Assembly: GCF_001700435.1 (NCBI RefSeq)
Contig: NZ_LYPC01000027.1
Span: forward strand, 984,433-1,048,432
From: Paenibacillus pectinilyticus
Lineage (GTDB): Bacteria; Bacillota; Bacilli; Paenibacillales; NBRC-103111
Length of the DNA: 64,000 nucleotides
Direction: 5' to 3'
A program made the position numbers and the translations under genes. Shown here piece after piece: positions 1 to 9,645 of the stretch. Every line of letters begins with the position of its first letter. Position 1 is the stretch's first letter. The notes under the pieces are model-generated. The model was given only the letters and a program-made list of their open reading frames with translations. It had not been told where the DNA came from and ran no database searches.

Positions 1-19
1 TCAGGAGGCTTTAACGACA

Positions 20-652
20 ATGACAGACAAAGATATCGAAACACAAACATCGCAAGAGACCGAGCAAGATCAAGAGCGTGAGCAGGCCCAAATCATCATT
101 ACATGGTTTCAGCATGTACAAGAAGTAGTGAAAGAACAATTCCCTGAATATGAAGTCGATGGTCAAATTGGTAACAATCCAACGTATGGCCCGATGTTTG
201 CTTTTACACTTAAAAAAGATGAGAAGTCCACAGCATGCGGATTTTTCTTGAATGAAATTATGCGTAACTTCCAAACGAATCCAAATGCAGGACTTTGGTT
301 GTCCTCGTTCTTCGTTGATTTGCTGAGAAGTGAAGAGAGTCATCTTCTTCCGAATCCGCCGCAATCCGAAGATGAAGCTAAAGCTTTATTAGACAAGCAC
401 ATTGTGCCTTATTGTGCGGCAACGGTTCGTGAAGAGTTCCCGGATCAGAAGATCTATGTAGATCTTGAATTGCATGAGGAACATGGTCCTGTTCTCGAAG
501 CGGGCTTCGTAGCTGTTGAAGATGGAAACAACACCTGTGCACTGCCATTGCAATATTTAATGACGTTATACTTATTAAATCGCGATCCTGCGGAACCGTT
601 AATCCAAGCGATGTATCGCTTATATGAGGAAAATAATTTAGGTCAACAATAA
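20..652 (+). CDS. Hypothetical acidic cytoplasmic protein
   Basis: The product has 210 residues, no signal peptide and no membrane segment. It is acidic, with a Gln/Glu-rich N-terminus (residues 8-28). Two similar halves seem to follow, roughly 29-110 and 125-205. Each contains a 'V-x-EEFP/EQFP' segment, then a glycine-proline turn ('YGPMF', 'HGPVL') and a helical stretch, which suggests an internal duplication; this is my reading, not a known domain. The start is supported by AGGAGG at 3-8, 11 bases upstream. A hairpin terminator follows. I do not recognise a family and assign no function. Confidence 0.75.
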   Translation: MTDKDIETQTSQETEQDQEREQAQIIITWFQHVQEVVKEQFPEYEVDGQIGNNPTYGPMFAFTLKKDEKSTACGFFLNEIMRNFQTNPNAGLWLSSFFVDLLRSEESHLLPNPPQSEDEAKALLDKHIVPYCAATVREEFPDQKIYVDLELHEEHGPVLEAGFVAVEDGNNTCALPLQYLMTLYLLNRDPAEPLIQAMYRLYEENNLGQQ

Positions 653-712
653 TTAGTTGGATAAATAGATCTAAGTGGCTGTCTTGAACGCAACGATGGT
701 CAGTTTGAATGG

Positions 713-755
713 AAAAAGGAGCAAAGCCACGTAAACGTGGTTAGCTCCTTTTTTG
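713..755 (+). terminator. Hairpin terminator
   Basis: AAAAAGGAGC pairs with GCTCCTTTTTT around an inner CCACG/CGTGG stem, ending in a T-run. It closes the first gene. The A-run on the other side means it could also stop minus-strand transcripts leaving the threonine synthase gene. Confidence 0.8.
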
Positions 756-784
756 CATTCGCCGAGCGCTAGGCTCGAGATACC

Positions 785-2026
785 TCACAAGCTCCGATAA
801 ATCATATAATCATCATAGGTCCGTATGATAGGAATGGCCGCACTTGTCCCGAGCTTCGCGTATTTCATCGCATGGGACGTGTTGAAGAGCACGACAGAGT
901 CGCTAGCGCGCAGCCAGCCAGTGTCACTGAGGACAAGCATAGCTGCCCATGTTGCAGCGCCTTCTGGCGACGAGGAGATGCCATCAGCGCCTAAGCTGAG
1001 GATCGCGTCCGCGATTTGCTTTTTGGAAACGGCGATCGCGGTTCCGCCGCTTTGCTGCACGATCGAAAGCAGCAACGGCAAATCCGGCGGATTCGGCACC
1101 CGCATGCCCGTTGGATTGGGGATGATTTTACCATCAAGGAGTGGCAGGTCATCTCCGGAATCATCACTAGTCGCTGTAGAAACCGGGTGAACGCCATCCA
1201 CGATGGGCTGACATCCTTCCTCTTGCACACAAACAAATCGTGGCATATCCCCTTGGATGAAGCCCATGCTTTTCAACTCCATGAACGCTTTCCACATGCC
1301 AATAATGCCGGAACCGCCGCCTGTTGGATAAATGATCACGTCAGGAAAAGTCCAACCTAGCTGCTCGGCGAGCTCGAGTCCCATCGTTTTTTTACCTTCG
1401 ACGCGCCCCGGTTCTTTCAAGGTACCGACATTTACCCAGCCTTGCTCATCACGCCCAGCTTCGATGATCGCCGCTGCGTCATGAATAAAGCCGTCGACGA
1501 GAATGGTCGTAGCGCCATATAATGGACACTCATCCACGATGAGGGAGGGGCAGTCCATCGGGATAAAGACGAAAGCCTGAATGCCTGCTCTGCCTGCATA
1601 GGCAGCTAAAGCGCCTGCCGCATTGCCGTTAGATGGCACAGCAGCCTTCGTAACGCCAGCCTCTTTCAATAACGAAACCGCGACGGAAAATCCTCTGGAT
1701 TTAAAGCTGCCGGTTGGATTCTGTTCCTCTCTTTTGATCCAAAGCCGCTTCAGAGAGAGTTTATTCTCCCATTTCGGCATGCGAAGCAGTGGTGTCCAAC
1801 CTTCTCCCAATGAGACGATACTGGCGGAATCTTCAACTGGAAGTAATTCCCTATAGCGCCACATGGAGGAATAGCGCTGCTTCAAAGATTCCTTCGTTAG
1901 TGTTCGGGCAACGAGCTCGAGATCATACTCAACCAATAACGTGCCGCCGCATTCGCATTTCATGTCTTGATAGCGGAAGGGCAGCCTTGCAGAACATCGT
2001 GAGCAATATAGCCCCCATTGTTTCAT
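785..2026 (-). CDS. thrC: Threonine synthase-like PLP enzyme
   Basis: The product has 413 residues of the fold-type II PLP family. Threonine synthase converts O-phosphohomoserine to threonine in the cytosol. An N-terminal zinc ribbon is visible (C8, C11, C24, C26). The PLP lysine is K109 in 'NPTGSFKSRG', the phosphate-binding glycine loop is 'PTGGGSG' (234-240), and 'EGKKTMG' (210-216) is typical of the long threonine synthases. The start has GAGGAGG just upstream. It is the last gene of a minus-strand run after panD and the ATP-grasp gene. The specific reaction is inferred from family resemblance; a related PLP lyase is possible. Confidence 0.85.
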   Translation of the reverse strand: MKQWGLYCSRCSARLPFRYQDMKCECGGTLLVEYDLELVARTLTKESLKQRYSSMWRYRELLPVEDSASIVSLGEGWTPLLRMPKWENKLSLKRLWIKREEQNPTGSFKSRGFSVAVSLLKEAGVTKAAVPSNGNAAGALAAYAGRAGIQAFVFIPMDCPSLIVDECPLYGATTILVDGFIHDAAAIIEAGRDEQGWVNVGTLKEPGRVEGKKTMGLELAEQLGWTFPDVIIYPTGGGSGIIGMWKAFMELKSMGFIQGDMPRFVCVQEEGCQPIVDGVHPVSTATSDDSGDDLPLLDGKIIPNPTGMRVPNPPDLPLLLSIVQQSGGTAIAVSKKQIADAILSLGADGISSSPEGAATWAAMLVLSDTGWLRASDSVVLFNTSHAMKYAKLGTSAAIPIIRTYDDYMIYRSL

Positions 2027-2057
2027 TTTTGGGCCTCCTCAGCATGTGCAGCAGGCA

Positions 2058-2807
2058 TCACTTGGGGGATTTCCTGCGTGCATGAAATGTTTTCATCGTA
2101 TGAAAAGCGGTTTTATTCGGTAAACGTAAGAATAACTCAAGCATGGGTGCGAAATTTACTTCAATGATCCAAATATGCCCTTGTTTATCAAAAGCCATAT
2201 CAATGCCCATCGTCTTCACCCAACGATAGCTAGGCCCTAACTTAGCGGCCGTTCGCAATGCGACGGTATTCAGTCTCGTCAGGAGTTCTGAGGTGGAAAG
2301 ATGCTGCAATTCGGAGTGTAGAATGGCCTTCTCAACAGGGACGACTTTCCCTCGGCTGCGGCGGATGTTCGTTACAATAAAGCCCCTGCCGGCCACTTTG
2401 GCGAGCTTGCCTGTTACTTGCCAGTTGGAAGAAGGATGGCGCTGAACCATTACACGCAGGTCAAAGGGGCGTCCATTCATCGCGGCAAGGGAGATTCGTT
2501 GTTGCACAATATAATTTTTACTGATTTTCTTTTTGATAAAAGCCGTAACTTCGGCTTGCCCTGAATAGGAACGAATACGGGCACCATCCTGAATTTCGTA
2601 GGTGGAGCTATCCACCGTTTTAATCCGGATGACACCATTGCCCCCATAACTGCCAGTGGGTTTAATGATGACTTGCCCGTGCTTGTTCAGCATACGCCAG
2701 AAGGAATTTACGCTTAACCAGTCTGTTTCGGGCAAATGGGCCCGCAGTTTCTCAGATCTATGCAGTATTTTATGTTTGGTCCATTTACTTGTGGAAAGAC
2801 TACTCAT
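2058..2807 (-). CDS. YheC/YheD-like ATP-grasp protein
   Basis: The product has 249 residues. Residues 44-62 form a nucleotide-binding segment ('VIIKPTGSYGGNGV') and 'EVNFAPML' near 215-222 resembles the metal-binding strand of ATP-grasp ligases. The best match by eye is the YheC/YheD group, known from Bacillus as endospore coat-associated proteins of unknown reaction. Those are usually 350-450 residues, so this one seems to hold only the ATP-grasp core. Its start overlaps the end of panD by 8 bases, so the two are probably translationally coupled. Substrate unknown. Confidence 0.7.
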   Translation of the reverse strand: MSSLSTSKWTKHKILHRSEKLRAHLPETDWLSVNSFWRMLNKHGQVIIKPTGSYGGNGVIRIKTVDSSTYEIQDGARIRSYSGQAEVTAFIKKKISKNYIVQQRISLAAMNGRPFDLRVMVQRHPSSNWQVTGKLAKVAGRGFIVTNIRRSRGKVVPVEKAILHSELQHLSTSELLTRLNTVALRTAAKLGPSYRWVKTMGIDMAFDKQGHIWIIEVNFAPMLELFLRLPNKTAFHTMKTFHARRKSPK

Positions 2808-3201
2808 ACGCTTTCTCTTCTTGCTTTTGGATCACGAGGTCATGTTCTTCAACTTGGAGTAGTTGGTTATGTTCATCCACGAAGACGACTTGCGGTTTAA
2901 GTTGGGCAATTTCATCTTCGTTCATAAGCCCCATACTGAGTATGATGACAAGGTCACCGGGTGAGAACAGATGGGCTGGAGGGCCGTTTAGTCCAATTTT
3001 CCCACAACCTTCAGGTGCAGGTATAGCATATGTTTTCCAACGAGTTGCATTGCGCAGACTTGTTACTTGGACCATTTCATAGGGGAAAATATTCGCTTTG
3101 CGCATCAGTAATCCATCAATGGTAATGCTGCCTACATAATCCAAATCGGCTTCCGTTACAGTCGCACGATGAATCTTTCCTTTACACATTAGTCGCTGCA
3201 T
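2800..3201 (-). CDS. panD: Aspartate 1-decarboxylase
   Basis: The product has 133 residues. PanD makes beta-alanine from aspartate for pantothenate and CoA synthesis. It self-cleaves at a Gly-Ser bond to form the pyruvoyl cofactor; here that is G24-S25 in 'DYVGSITID', the canonical position. K9 in 'CKGKIHRATVT' and the 'GLNGPPAHL' segment also match the family. Length is about normal, with a slightly long acidic C-terminus. AAGGAGCG precedes the start. No panB or panC lies in the window, so panD is separated from the usual panBCD order and instead leads an operon with an ATP-grasp protein and threonine synthase. Confidence 0.95.
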   Translation of the reverse strand: MQRLMCKGKIHRATVTEADLDYVGSITIDGLLMRKANIFPYEMVQVTSLRNATRWKTYAIPAPEGCGKIGLNGPPAHLFSPGDLVIILSMGLMNEDEIAQLKPQVVFVDEHNQLLQVEEHDLVIQKQEEKAYE

Positions 3202-3401
3202 GTGCAGTAGCGCTCCTTTATCATCACATGGTGTTCTTCACAGCGTATGAGAGAAAGGCTGATCGGGGTGTAGGCAGTGGCCCATTTCTGGAGAAAAACG
3301 GGCATTGTTTACCATGAAAAATCTTTCATTATTTCCCGGGAAACGATGGCTTCCGAAATCAATGGTCCATTGGACCTAATTGGAACTTGTCCACGAAACA
3401 A

Positions 3402-3425
3402 AAAAAGCAGAGCCCAGGGCCCTGC
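3402..3425 (-). terminator. Hairpin terminator of the TauE-type permease gene
   Basis: Read on the minus strand, GCAGGGCCCTGGGCTCTGC folds into a GC-rich hairpin followed by seven T. It lies just after the permease stop codon. Confidence 0.8.
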
Positions 3426-3432
3426 ATGATCA

Positions 3433-4197
3433 TTAAATTAATTTAAGGCCGCTAATTAATACTAAACTAGCAATGATGGTTCGAAGTACATTCGTAGGTG
3501 CTTTCGTAGCGAGCATGCTCCCGATGAGTACACCGGGTATCGATCCGATGAGCAAATTAACGACGAGTGTATAATTGACGTTCCCCATGCTGGCATGAAG
3601 GATACCTGCGGTTGAAGCGAGTAGAAAGGCATGTGCGATATCGGTTCCAACGAGTGTGGCGGGCATCATGCGGAAGAAGTAGAGCATGGCAATCGCATAC
3701 AGCGAACCGGAACCAATGGAGGTAAGTCCAACGATAAAGCCAAGTACGGCACCGATGGTAATCGTTAACCAACGCTTTTCCTCTAAAGACTTCAGCTGCC
3801 AACGGTTCTCTTTCATTCGGTGTCCGAAGAAAACCTTAAACATCGTAGCAAACGCGACCAGTATCAATACGTAGCCTAACGCATGCTTGATGATGACTTC
3901 TTGGTTACTATAAAAGGAGTTAAATACTTTCAATAACACGACAGCGACGATGACGCCTGGAAGACTGCCGAGAGCAAGCATTTTGACAAGCTTAAAGTCA
4001 ATTGTTTTCTGCCGCCAGTGCTGAATGGTACCAAAGAGCTTCGTAATGGAGTTATAAAGAAGGTCTGTTCCTACAGCAATGGATGGATGAATACCAATTA
4101 GAATTAAGATGGGAGTTAGCAAGGATGCTCCCCCGACGCCTGTCATTCCAACCAAAAAACCTACGATAACGCCCATTAAAATAATACTTAAAGTCAT
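3433..4197 (-). CDS. TauE/SafE-family membrane permease
   Basis: The product has 254 residues and is strongly hydrophobic, with about eight predicted membrane segments. The N-terminus 'GFLVGMTGVGGASLLTP' is the typical first repeat of TauE/SafE (DUF81) proteins, and a second repeat starts near 148 ('GFIVGLTSIGSGSL'). Family members export sulfite, sulfoacetate or other sulfur-containing organic anions, but substrates are rarely known and none is implied by the neighbours. AAGAGGACA precedes the start. A GC-rich terminator lies directly downstream. It is transcribed divergently from the MFS gene. Confidence 0.85.
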   Translation of the reverse strand: MTLSIILMGVIVGFLVGMTGVGGASLLTPILILIGIHPSIAVGTDLLYNSITKLFGTIQHWRQKTIDFKLVKMLALGSLPGVIVAVVLLKVFNSFYSNQEVIIKHALGYVLILVAFATMFKVFFGHRMKENRWQLKSLEEKRWLTITIGAVLGFIVGLTSIGSGSLYAIAMLYFFRMMPATLVGTDIAHAFLLASTAGILHASMGNVNYTLVVNLLIGSIPGVLIGSMLATKAPTNVLRTIIASLVLISGLKLI

Positions 4198-4386
4198 GTT
4201 GTCATGTCCTCTTTTCGCTTATACCCACTAAACTCATGGGATTAATTGTAGTCGCGTGAAAGGGGATTGTAAAGAGAATTTTTCATGGCAAGTCCGATAT
4301 CACTGATCTGTGTAGTTGGTTTTCAAGAAAGGCGTAAACAGGTACAATAAAAAGATGTGTTAAAGTCATCTCTGGGAGGATCAATC

Positions 4387-5712
4387 ATGCGTAATCGTAC
4401 GACCGTTATGGTCAGCATTGTGCTGGCTATGTTAGTGGCGTCTATGGATACGACAATAGCCAATACGACGATGCCGATCATAGTGGATGACATTGGTGGA
4501 AACAGTTTATACGCCTGGGTTTTCACCTCGTATATGGTGCTTTCTACCGTACTTGCCCCACTCGCTGGACGAATTTCGGATCTATTTGGCCGTAAGCGCA
4601 TATTTGCCACGGGCATTGTACTGTTTCTAGGCGGCTCTGTCCTTTGCGGCTTATCCCATAGCATGCTGCAATTAATTATTTTTCGTGCGATTCAGGGAAT
4701 TGGCGCAGGGGTGATGATGCCATTCCCATCCATTATTGCCGGAGATATTTATCCGGTGGAACAGCGTGGAAAGGTGCAAGCGTTTTTTACAGGGATGTGG
4801 GGATTATCTGCCATCTTGGCACCGACATTAGGCACATTTTTCGTGACGTACTTGAGCTGGCGGTGGATTTTCTTCGTGAACATTCCCATCTGCCTCATCT
4901 CACTTCTTGCCTTATTACCGTATAAAGAAGTGTATCAACCGAAAAAAGCCGTGATTGATTACTGGGGGGCGCTCTTGTTCGCCTGTGGGATTTCGTCACT
5001 CCTGCTGACAACCGTAGTTCATTCTTATACGTTTATTTACGAGGCTATTGGCGTGATTCTCCTTATCATTTTCTTCCTCTATGAAAAAGGGCATGCTGCC
5101 CCGATTGTGCCTCTAAACTTGATGCGAAATCGGCCAGTGGCGTTAATGATCGGTGGATCCTTTCTCAGCTGCGCAGCGCTCTTCGGCACGTCAAGCTTTA
5201 TTCCGCTCTTCCTGCAAAATCAAGGCCATTCGCTGTTCGTCAGCGGCATTGCGTTACTCAGCACCTCCATCGGGTGGATGGTTGTTGCCGTCCCAAGCGG
5301 GAAGTGGGTGTTGCGATTTGGCTATAAGCCACTCCTGATAGCAGGTCATTCGTTACTCGTGGTTACCGCAGTGCTGCTCTTCTTTATCCGTGAAGGCACG
5401 TCGTTTGGCTACATATTCGGGGCCTTAACCATGCTGGGGCTCTCATTCGGACTTTTATTTACGGTATCAACGATTGGAGCTCAACAACTGGTGGAGGCGC
5501 ATCAAAAAGGCATTTCAACCTCTTTGCAGCTCTTTGCAAGGAATATTGGTACCGCGGTTAGCGTCACTGTCATGGGAGCGATCGTCACGCAGAGTGACAT
5601 CTTCTACGAGGGAATCCACAAGATGTTTGTGTATGGGCTGTTGGCCAGTATTATTGCTTTTGCGGTACCTTTCGCCATTCGTGCTGGGAAGAAAGAGCAA
5701 TTGTCGGAATAA
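4387..5712 (+). CDS. MFS drug/proton antiporter-like transporter
   Basis: The product has 441 residues from the chosen ATG, which has GGGAGGA six bases upstream; an in-frame ATG 30 bases earlier has no ribosome site. The protein is hydrophobic with 12-14 membrane segments. Motif A ('GRISDLFGRKR') lies near residues 60-70, and 'GAGVMMPFPSIIAGDIYP' resembles motif C and its surroundings in the EmrB/QacA (DHA2) group. These are proton-driven exporters of drugs or small molecules; the substrate cannot be read from sequence. It is a single-gene unit ending in a hairpin. Confidence 0.85.
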   Translation: MRNRTTVMVSIVLAMLVASMDTTIANTTMPIIVDDIGGNSLYAWVFTSYMVLSTVLAPLAGRISDLFGRKRIFATGIVLFLGGSVLCGLSHSMLQLIIFRAIQGIGAGVMMPFPSIIAGDIYPVEQRGKVQAFFTGMWGLSAILAPTLGTFFVTYLSWRWIFFVNIPICLISLLALLPYKEVYQPKKAVIDYWGALLFACGISSLLLTTVVHSYTFIYEAIGVILLIIFFLYEKGHAAPIVPLNLMRNRPVALMIGGSFLSCAALFGTSSFIPLFLQNQGHSLFVSGIALLSTSIGWMVVAVPSGKWVLRFGYKPLLIAGHSLLVVTAVLLFFIREGTSFGYIFGALTMLGLSFGLLFTVSTIGAQQLVEAHQKGISTSLQLFARNIGTAVSVTVMGAIVTQSDIFYEGIHKMFVYGLLASIIAFAVPFAIRAGKKEQLSE

Positions 5713-5755
5713 GAGTTCAGGTACCTAACTTTGCAAAATAGCCTTACTGGAAACG

Positions 5756-5788
5756 CAAGCTGTCCGATGATATCGGGCAGCTTTTTCT
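5756..5788 (+). terminator. Hairpin terminator
   Basis: AAGCTGTCCGA pairs with TCGGGCAGCTT (one G-U pair) and is followed by a short T-run, after the MFS gene. Confidence 0.7.
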
Positions 5789-5918
5789 ATTCCACGGAAC
5801 CCCACGATGAGGAGGTCTCCTGTAACTACTCTCGTTTCTAAGGTCGTCAACTGAGGTTTCTCAGGTTGTTCACGCTGCCCTTCCGCCGCATAATAAAGAG
5901 GTAAGGAAGGAGGTCGCA

Positions 5919-6884
5919 ATGGGAAAAATAATGACAAAGCCGCAGTCGGCGATAGGTGGTTCCCAAGTTCGGCGCCGATCGTTAGGGCGCACACTGTATT
6001 TGCAAAGATATTTATTAATCATGACGGTCCCCTTTATTATCTGGTCCTTGATCTTTGCTTATGGTCCGCTCTGGGGTTGGATCATGGCGTTTCAGAAGTA
6101 TAAGTTGGGTCTTGGCGTGTGGCACAGTCCTTTTGTTGGATTAGACAATTTTCATCAGCTTTTTCAAGACAAAGATTTCTACTTTGTTCTTCGCAACACC
6201 TTGGTTATGGCCATCTTGAATCTGCTTACAGGATTCGTAGGTGCGATTATACTGGCGTTGTTGCTAAATGAGGTTCGTGTAACCGCATTCAAAAGAACAA
6301 TTCAAACGATTACGTACATTCCGCATTTTGTATCTTGGGTCGTTATCGCCAACATTATCATCACGTTCTTGTCACCTGACAGCGGTGTGGTGAATGCCTT
6401 CTTGATGAAGCTGGGAATCATTGATTCTCCCATTTATTTCATGGCAAACGAGGGGATGTTCTGGTACATTCAGACAGCAGCGAATTTATGGAAAGAATTA
6501 GGATGGAGCACCATCATCTACTTAGCTGTACTCGCGAGCTTAAACCCCGAACATTATGAGGCTGCTGATGTAGACGGGGCAAGCCGCTTTCAGAAGATGC
6601 GTTATGTATCACTGCCAGGTATTTTGCCTACAGCTTTCCTATTGCTTATCATCTCATTGGGATGGACGATTCAGGGCGGATTCGAATCTCAATATTTGCT
6701 CGGGAATCCTGTTGTCATCGGCCATTCGGAAGTCCTTGATTTATATGCGCTGCGTTATTCGACGGAAATTGGTGATTTCTCTTACGGTGTCGCCATTAGT
6801 ATGTTCAAATCGGTGGTATCGATTGTACTGGTCTTATCTGTAAACTTTTTAGCCAGAAAAAGTGAAGGTAGCCGATTGTTCTAG
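5919..6884 (+). CDS. Sugar ABC transporter permease, LplB type
   Basis: The product has 321 residues with six membrane segments after a cytoplasmic N-terminus of about 35 residues. The EAA loop that contacts the ATPase is 'EAADVDGASRFQKMRYVSLP' near 208-227, typical of LplB/YtcP-type permeases of Firmicutes. AAGGAGG lies six bases before the ATG. It is the first gene of an ABC transporter set (two permeases and a binding protein) with no ATPase gene nearby; these systems normally share a general MsmX-type ATPase encoded elsewhere. The linked GH42 enzymes suggest galactose-containing oligosaccharides as the cargo (inference). Confidence 0.9.
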   Translation: MGKIMTKPQSAIGGSQVRRRSLGRTLYLQRYLLIMTVPFIIWSLIFAYGPLWGWIMAFQKYKLGLGVWHSPFVGLDNFHQLFQDKDFYFVLRNTLVMAILNLLTGFVGAIILALLLNEVRVTAFKRTIQTITYIPHFVSWVVIANIIITFLSPDSGVVNAFLMKLGIIDSPIYFMANEGMFWYIQTAANLWKELGWSTIIYLAVLASLNPEHYEAADVDGASRFQKMRYVSLPGILPTAFLLLIISLGWTIQGGFESQYLLGNPVVIGHSEVLDLYALRYSTEIGDFSYGVAISMFKSVVSIVLVLSVNFLARKSEGSRLF

Positions 6885-6927
6885 AAAAAGATGGCGCGCA
6901 AGTCGTTCATCTGTTGGAGGGTTGTCC

Positions 6928-7818
6928 ATGCTTCGGCACCGCACATTCAGTGATTACCTCTTTTCCATTTTCAATTATGTCTTCTTGGCGGTTCTAGGAT
7001 TTTGCACGATTTTCCCGTTCATCCATCTGCTGGCGATTTCATTTAATGAACCATTGGATTTGATCAAGGGAGGCGTCACCTGGTTTCCGCGGAAATTTTC
7101 CACCTTCAATTATGAGTATGTCTTCAGTAATAAAAATCTCTATATGGCCGTCGTCATTTCCATTACGAGAACGGTCGTAGGCACGCTGCTTGGCGTTGTC
7201 TGTACCGCAATGATTGCATTTGCGCTAAGCCGCAAGGAGTTCATTTTCCGCAAATCATTCAATGTGTTCTTCGTCCTCACGCTGTATGTGAATGGCGGCT
7301 TGATTCCAACGTATCTGCTGATTAAGAATCTAGGTTTAATGAATCACTTCTGGGTGTACATTCTGCCTGTTCTTGTTAGTGTCTATAATGTCATCATCAT
7401 GCGCAGCTATTTCGAGCAACTGCCTGAGGGGGTTGTGGAATCAACCCGAATCGATGGCGCTAATGAATTTCAAACCTTGTTCCTCGTCATTATTCCGATT
7501 AGTTTACCTGTCATTGCGACGATTACGTTGTTTGTCGGGGTGCAGCATTGGAACTCATGGTTCGATAACTACTTGTACACAAGTAGAGATCAGGGACTCA
7601 GCCTGATGCAGTATGAGCTAATGAAGGTATTACTGCAATCGGTTTCACAATCAGCAACGACAACCGCACAGATCGGGGCTAATAACGTAGCGAAGCTAAG
7701 CCCGCAATCGATTCGTGCAGCATTAACTATCGTTGTCACGCTGCCGATACTTTTCGTCTATCCGTTCCTTCAGAAATACTTCGTTAAAGGAATGACGATC
7801 GCGGCGATGAAAGAGTAA
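6928..7818 (+). CDS. Sugar ABC transporter permease, LplC type
   Basis: The product has 296 residues from an ATG with TTGGAGGG in front; an upstream in-frame ATG overlapping the previous gene is not used in this call. Six membrane segments are visible and the EAA loop is 'ESTRIDGANEFQTLFLVIIP'. This is the second, CUT1-type permease half that pairs with the preceding gene to form the membrane channel. The C-terminus 'FVKGMTIAAMKE' is the usual ending of this family. Confidence 0.9.
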   Translation: MLRHRTFSDYLFSIFNYVFLAVLGFCTIFPFIHLLAISFNEPLDLIKGGVTWFPRKFSTFNYEYVFSNKNLYMAVVISITRTVVGTLLGVVCTAMIAFALSRKEFIFRKSFNVFFVLTLYVNGGLIPTYLLIKNLGLMNHFWVYILPVLVSVYNVIIMRSYFEQLPEGVVESTRIDGANEFQTLFLVIIPISLPVIATITLFVGVQHWNSWFDNYLYTSRDQGLSLMQYELMKVLLQSVSQSATTTAQIGANNVAKLSPQSIRAALTIVVTLPILFVYPFLQKYFVKGMTIAAMKE

Positions 7819-7900
7819 GAGGACGTATTGCCTAACCATAATATCAGACGGAATCTAAATTCCGCGGATATATAACTATGTTAAAGTGAGAGGGTGTCAT

Positions 7901-9625
7901 ATGTTACAAAAGAAAAGGGCCCGTCAGTTCATGCTGCTTTCTGTAAGCTGCATGGCCGCAATCACATTCTCCGGATGCACGTCTTCCACGACGACGTCGG
8001 AATCCGCATCGCCGAAAGCAACATCGGCTGAAAGCACAGCAACGGCTGCCGCTTCAGAAAAACCAAATGTTACCCCTATTACCTTCTCTATGAGTACAGC
8101 AGATAACAAGATCACATGGGATAACCCCGTCAGTAAGAAGCTAACCGAGAAAACAGGCGTCTCTCTGAAATACGACTTAATCGTTGGCGATGAGAAGCAG
8201 AAATGGGATATTTGGCTGGCAGGCGGCGATTATCCAGATATTATTCCATTAGATCCTGTACATATCAAGAAGTATAAGGATGCTGGCGCGATTATTCCAT
8301 TGAATGATTTGATTGATAAATACGGACCGCATATCAAAGAAAAGTATGGTGAGTATTACAATCTCTTGAAATCCGAAGATGGGAAAATTGATTCGATTTC
8401 CAGTGTTCTTTTGAACAAAGAGGCTTCGCCTGATGCTTCACCGAACTTTATTGTTCAGTATGATGTGTTGAAGGAAGCGGGCTATCCGCAAATTAAAACG
8501 TTAGATCAGTTATTCGATATCATCAGTAATTATGTAAAAAATCATCCGAAAATTGATGGAAAAGAAACCATTGGTTATTCAGCAGCCATGGCGGATTGGA
8601 TTATGGATGCGCAATTCAATAACCCGATTACGTTCGCAGCAGGCTTGCCGGATCACGGTAACTTCCGTATTGGCAGCGATGGCAAAGTGACATACAATCC
8701 GCTCACGGATGATGCGAAAACCTACGACGCATTTTTGAATAAGCTTTACACGAATAACTTGCTGGATAAAGAAACCTTCTCCTTGAATTTGGATGGAATG
8801 AGAGCCAAAATGGCGCAAGGTCGTGTACTGGCTGCGTTCGCACCAGCATGGGTAGTTGGCGACACCGAGAAATCTTTACGTGCTGCAGGCAAACCTGAAC
8901 GCGCTTACGCTCATATTCCGATCTATTTCAAAGACGGTACCGTAGATCACAATAACACCATCACACCAACGGGTGCAGGTACAGGTCAGTGGGTGATTAC
9001 GAAAAACGCGAAGAACCCAGAGCGCATCATTCAATTCATCGACTATTTATTCTCGGATGAAGGGCAGATTTTGACACACTGGGGCATTGAAGGCTCCGAT
9101 TACGCCGTTGTGAATGGCAAACGTCAAGAAACGAAAGAAAAAATCAGCAAGGTTGCGTCCGATCCAGACTATGCGTACAAATCAGGTCTGAAGAGCGTGA
9201 GCAGCGGTACAGCAGGCGACTGGTTCTCGCTTGGTAATGGTACGAAGCTAGGGGATGGCGATTATGCCAATCCAGTGACGGTTGATTCGGTTGTAGCGAA
9301 CTATGATGACATGACGAAGGACGTATTGGCGAAGTACGGCAAGAAAGTATGGGCTGACTTCCTACCTCCAGTCGAGAAGGTACCTGGCTATTTATGGCAG
9401 TTGACCCCGCCAGACAGCACGAAAGTACCACAACAGAAAATTAGTGGAGATTGGCGTAAGCTGGTTCCTAAAGTGGTGATGTCCAAAGATTCAGCTGAGT
9501 TTGAAAATAACTGGAAGCTGATGACGGATACGATTTCAAAAGATGGTTTGGCCGCATACGAAGCTGACTTTACGAAACTATGGGCTGATTTTAATACGAG
9601 CTACCATAAGCAGCTTGGGAAATAA
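7901..9625 (+). CDS. Sugar-binding lipoprotein of an ABC transporter, LplA type
   Basis: The product has 574 residues. A lipoprotein signal ends in 'ITFSGC', with Cys26 as the lipid-anchored residue, followed by a Ser/Thr/Ala-rich linker to about residue 55. The rest is a large type 1 solute-binding fold like that of LplA/YtcQ. An alternative GTG five codons upstream lies inside the ribosome-site region, so the ATG is preferred. It should capture the oligosaccharide outside the membrane and deliver it to the two permeases. A very strong terminator follows, so the sensor kinase gene is probably a separate unit. Confidence 0.9.
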   Translation: MLQKKRARQFMLLSVSCMAAITFSGCTSSTTTSESASPKATSAESTATAAASEKPNVTPITFSMSTADNKITWDNPVSKKLTEKTGVSLKYDLIVGDEKQKWDIWLAGGDYPDIIPLDPVHIKKYKDAGAIIPLNDLIDKYGPHIKEKYGEYYNLLKSEDGKIDSISSVLLNKEASPDASPNFIVQYDVLKEAGYPQIKTLDQLFDIISNYVKNHPKIDGKETIGYSAAMADWIMDAQFNNPITFAAGLPDHGNFRIGSDGKVTYNPLTDDAKTYDAFLNKLYTNNLLDKETFSLNLDGMRAKMAQGRVLAAFAPAWVVGDTEKSLRAAGKPERAYAHIPIYFKDGTVDHNNTITPTGAGTGQWVITKNAKNPERIIQFIDYLFSDEGQILTHWGIEGSDYAVVNGKRQETKEKISKVASDPDYAYKSGLKSVSSGTAGDWFSLGNGTKLGDGDYANPVTVDSVVANYDDMTKDVLAKYGKKVWADFLPPVEKVPGYLWQLTPPDSTKVPQQKISGDWRKLVPKVVMSKDSAEFENNWKLMTDTISKDGLAAYEADFTKLWADFNTSYHKQLGK

Positions 9626-9645
9626 GTAAGGTGTGTCAATCTGCA

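Noticed and set aside
5919..9625. Missing ATPase gene as a sign of a broken transporter
   Set aside because: LplABC-type sugar importers normally share an ATPase encoded elsewhere.
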